DNA from: Bryobacterales bacterium | Lineage (GTDB): Bacteria; Acidobacteriota; Terriglobia; Bryobacterales; Bryobacteraceae | DNA: 7,597 nucleotides | Assembly: GCA_003517725.1 (NCBI GenBank) | Contig: DOZZ01000189.1 | Coordinates: 7,242 to 14,838 of the forward strand | Reading direction: 5' to 3' | Shown here: in pieces, positions 6,177 through 7,597 of the stretch | Numbering within the stretch: position 1 is the stretch's first letter | How the letters are laid out: every line of letters starts with the position of its first letter | Notes under the pieces: model-generated | Seen by the model: only the letters and a program-made list of their open reading frames with translations | What the model was told of the DNA's origin: nothing | Databases searched by the model: none | Translations under genes and position numbers: made by a program

Positions 6177-6437
6177 CTGTCTCGTCTTATTGCCATTCTC
6201 AACTTACTGCCTGTGATCATGGCCGCCGTGCGCGCCGTGGAACTCTCGATGCCGGTGCCTGCCACCGGCCCTACAAAGCTCGATCTGGTGCTGACGGCCG
6301 TCAGCGCCGTCTACGATTCGGAGCAGTCGCTGCAGGCGGCCTTCAGCCGTCCTGAACTGACGGCTTTAGTCACTAGTCTGGTGAACGCCTCCGTTCTGGC
6401 GTTCAACCTGACCGGCATCTTCAAAAAGAGCCACTAA
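6177..6437 (+). CDS. Small hydrophobic hypothetical protein (86 aa), probable CTG start
   Basis: I do not recognise a family with certainty. The 86-residue product starts with a hydrophobic helix (~3-23, LIAILNLLPVIMAAVRAV), passes a Pro/Gly turn (~26-34, PVPATGPTK), then an amphipathic helix (~35-47), a more polar segment, and a last mildly hydrophobic helix (~61-78) with a basic tail IFKKSH. This layout of hydrophobic N-terminus, short turn and basic end recalls small membrane-associated or phage holin-like proteins, but that is a loose resemblance. Codon use is typical of the neighbouring genes, which argues that the frame is coding. The start follows the strong ribosome binding site at 6164-6170 and would be CTG. 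The alternative is GTG at 6159 (92 aa), which has no ribosome binding site and would put the Shine-Dalgarno inside the gene. The gene ends five bases from the convergent stop of the next gene. Confidence 0.62.
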   Translation: MSRLIAILNLLPVIMAAVRAVELSMPVPATGPTKLDLVLTAVSAVYDSEQSLQAAFSRPELTALVTSLVNASVLAFNLTGIFKKSH

Positions 6438-6442
6438 GCGCG

Positions 6443-7597
6443 CTATTGGATGGTCAGCGAGACGGTGTTGGATGTCTGTCCATCGGCCGTCACGCTGACT
6501 GCCACCTCGCCGCGCCGCGCCAGACTTGCCGGCAGCTGAAAATTGACCTGATCCAGACCGGCAAACTGCGGCTGGGGCCCGGCGTAAGAGACCGGCACAA
6601 CCAGGCCGCCGGCTTGTACCGTCGCGTTGGCGAGCGTGGTGCGATTGCGAATGCCCGTGGCGTAGAGCGAGACAAAAACGGGATCGCCGTTGACGGCGAT
6701 GGGCACCCCGTTGCATGCGCCGGCCTGACAGGCGAACACCGGCACGGATGTCTGCAGGCCGGCCGTGACGCGAACGGCCGTGGCAGCCGCCACACCGGCG
6801 CCGTTGGAGCTCATGCTGAAGAGCGCCGGGCCCACCGTCACCACCGTCGCGGCGCCCGTCTTCGTTGTGGGGCCGGCCACCACAAAAGTCGCCAGTCCCG
6901 GCGGCGTATCGGGCGGCAGCACCAGATTAATTTGCCCGGGTCCGACATACGATAGTCCCGCATTGCGCGAAATCCCGTCCGGCCCGCTGACCTGCACGGC
7001 AACTCCCCCCAACGACTGCGGCAAGACTGCGCCGCCGGCCTGCTGTACTCCGGACGACAGGTTGGCGCCGTACAGTGAGACGATGGACCCCGCCGCCACC
7101 GAGCTGCCGCCCGAAGCTGCCGAACGGATGCTGAACGCCGTGCTCACGCCGTAATAGCGCGCCATCCAATACGGCAGCACGTAATCGATACCCGCCGACT
7201 CGATCAGCCCCTTGCCTCCGCCGGCGAGTTGAAACGGGCTGCGCTGCCACAGAAAATCGGTGGGTACGCGCCACGGAACCGGAATGGGCTGGCACGCGAC
7301 GCCGCCGCAATCCGGCACCTGGCCGGTCAAGTCAACATATACGTCGCGCCGGGGACGCTGCAGCCACTGCTCCAGGAGTGCCGTGGTTTCCGCGTCGCGA
7401 GCCGCGTCCGGCCCTTTCAGCGCGCGATCGATCAGATCGAAAAAAGCGTTTTGCTGCCAGGCGGTGTGGAGGCGAATCGCCGCATAGCCCTGGCGATAGG
7501 TGGCGTTCCCGGTGGTGTCCAGGCGGATCAGATTATAGAGATTGATGTAATCAAGGTTGAACTTGAAATACGAGTCATCGCTGTCGGCATCGAGCAC
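6443..7597 (-). CDS. C-terminal part of an exported-type protein with TIGR03437-like Solibacter C-terminal domain (partial)
   Basis: The reading frame enters at the right edge of the window, so the N-terminus, including any signal peptide, is missing; 384 residues are visible. Residues ~1-150 look mostly helical and rich in aromatics (YFKFNLDYINLYNLIRLD, YRQGYAAIRLHTAW, PFQLAGGGKGLIESAGIDYV) and may be the end of a helical-toroid-like domain, family unknown. Residues ~153-384 read as the C-terminal domain common in Solibacter proteins (TIGR03437): SVAAGSIVSLYGANLS, SLGGVAVQV, LSYVGPGQINLVLP, then a second similar half with VFVSLYATGIRNR and LDQVNFQLPASL. The two halves resemble each other, as expected of two beta-sandwich units. 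Cysteine pairs at 97/102 and 290/295 fit disulfides outside the cytoplasm. The domain's role is unknown; extracellular or cell-surface location is inferred. No partner gene is visible. Confidence 0.85.
   Translation of the reverse strand: MLDADSDDSYFKFNLDYINLYNLIRLDTTGNATYRQGYAAIRLHTAWQQNAFFDLIDRALKGPDAARDAETTALLEQWLQRPRRDVYVDLTGQVPDCGGVACQPIPVPWRVPTDFLWQRSPFQLAGGGKGLIESAGIDYVLPYWMARYYGVSTAFSIRSAASGGSSVAAGSIVSLYGANLSSGVQQAGGAVLPQSLGGVAVQVSGPDGISRNAGLSYVGPGQINLVLPPDTPPGLATFVVAGPTTKTGAATVVTVGPALFSMSSNGAGVAAATAVRVTAGLQTSVPVFACQAGACNGVPIAVNGDPVFVSLYATGIRNRTTLANATVQAGGLVVPVSYAGPQPQFAGLDQVNFQLPASLARRGEVAVSVTADGQTSNTVSLTIQ

Overview
The window looks like chromosome from a GC-rich acidobacterium of the Solibacter/Bryobacter type. 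The main clue is the C-terminal ~230 residues of the protein cut by the right edge. They read like the 'Solibacter uncharacterized C-terminal domain' (TIGR03437), which is abundant in that lineage. High GC, a Tat-exported GH3 glycosidase and small helix-rich orphan proteins fit this, but the assignment rests on recognition by eye, not on a search.

Layout, left to right: a tRNA-His (GTG) gene on the minus strand lies just downstream of a UbiD-family decarboxylase on the same strand. Divergent from ubiD across only 22 bases is fabG on the plus strand. fabG converges with a membrane-anchored GAF-GGDEF diguanylate cyclase (minus). That gene diverges across 113 bases from a Tat-exported GH3 beta-glucosidase/exo-glucanase (plus). 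The glycosidase overlaps tail to tail with a two-gene minus-strand unit of small helical proteins (81 and 72 aa). About 200 bases separate that unit from an 86-aa plus-strand protein that seems to start at CTG behind a strong ribosome binding site. The last gene, minus strand and incomplete at its N-terminus, is an export-type protein ending in the TIGR03437-like domain.

The genes form short units alternating between strands and do not make one pathway. UbiD (quinone or aromatic-acid decarboxylation), FabG (fatty-acid elongation) and tRNA-His are housekeeping. The cyclase is signalling, the GH3 enzyme and the TIGR03437 protein belong to the extracytoplasmic, polysaccharide-using side of the cell, and the three small proteins are unknown. 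I see no transposase, phage integrase, CRISPR array, toxin-antitoxin pair of known type or biosynthetic cluster, and no convincing undescribed multi-gene system. The most unusual local features are the small-ORF region at 5498-6437, the compact divergent ubiD/fabG start region, the three convergent gene ends without room for terminators, and a tRNA-His gene that does not encode the usual G at position -1.
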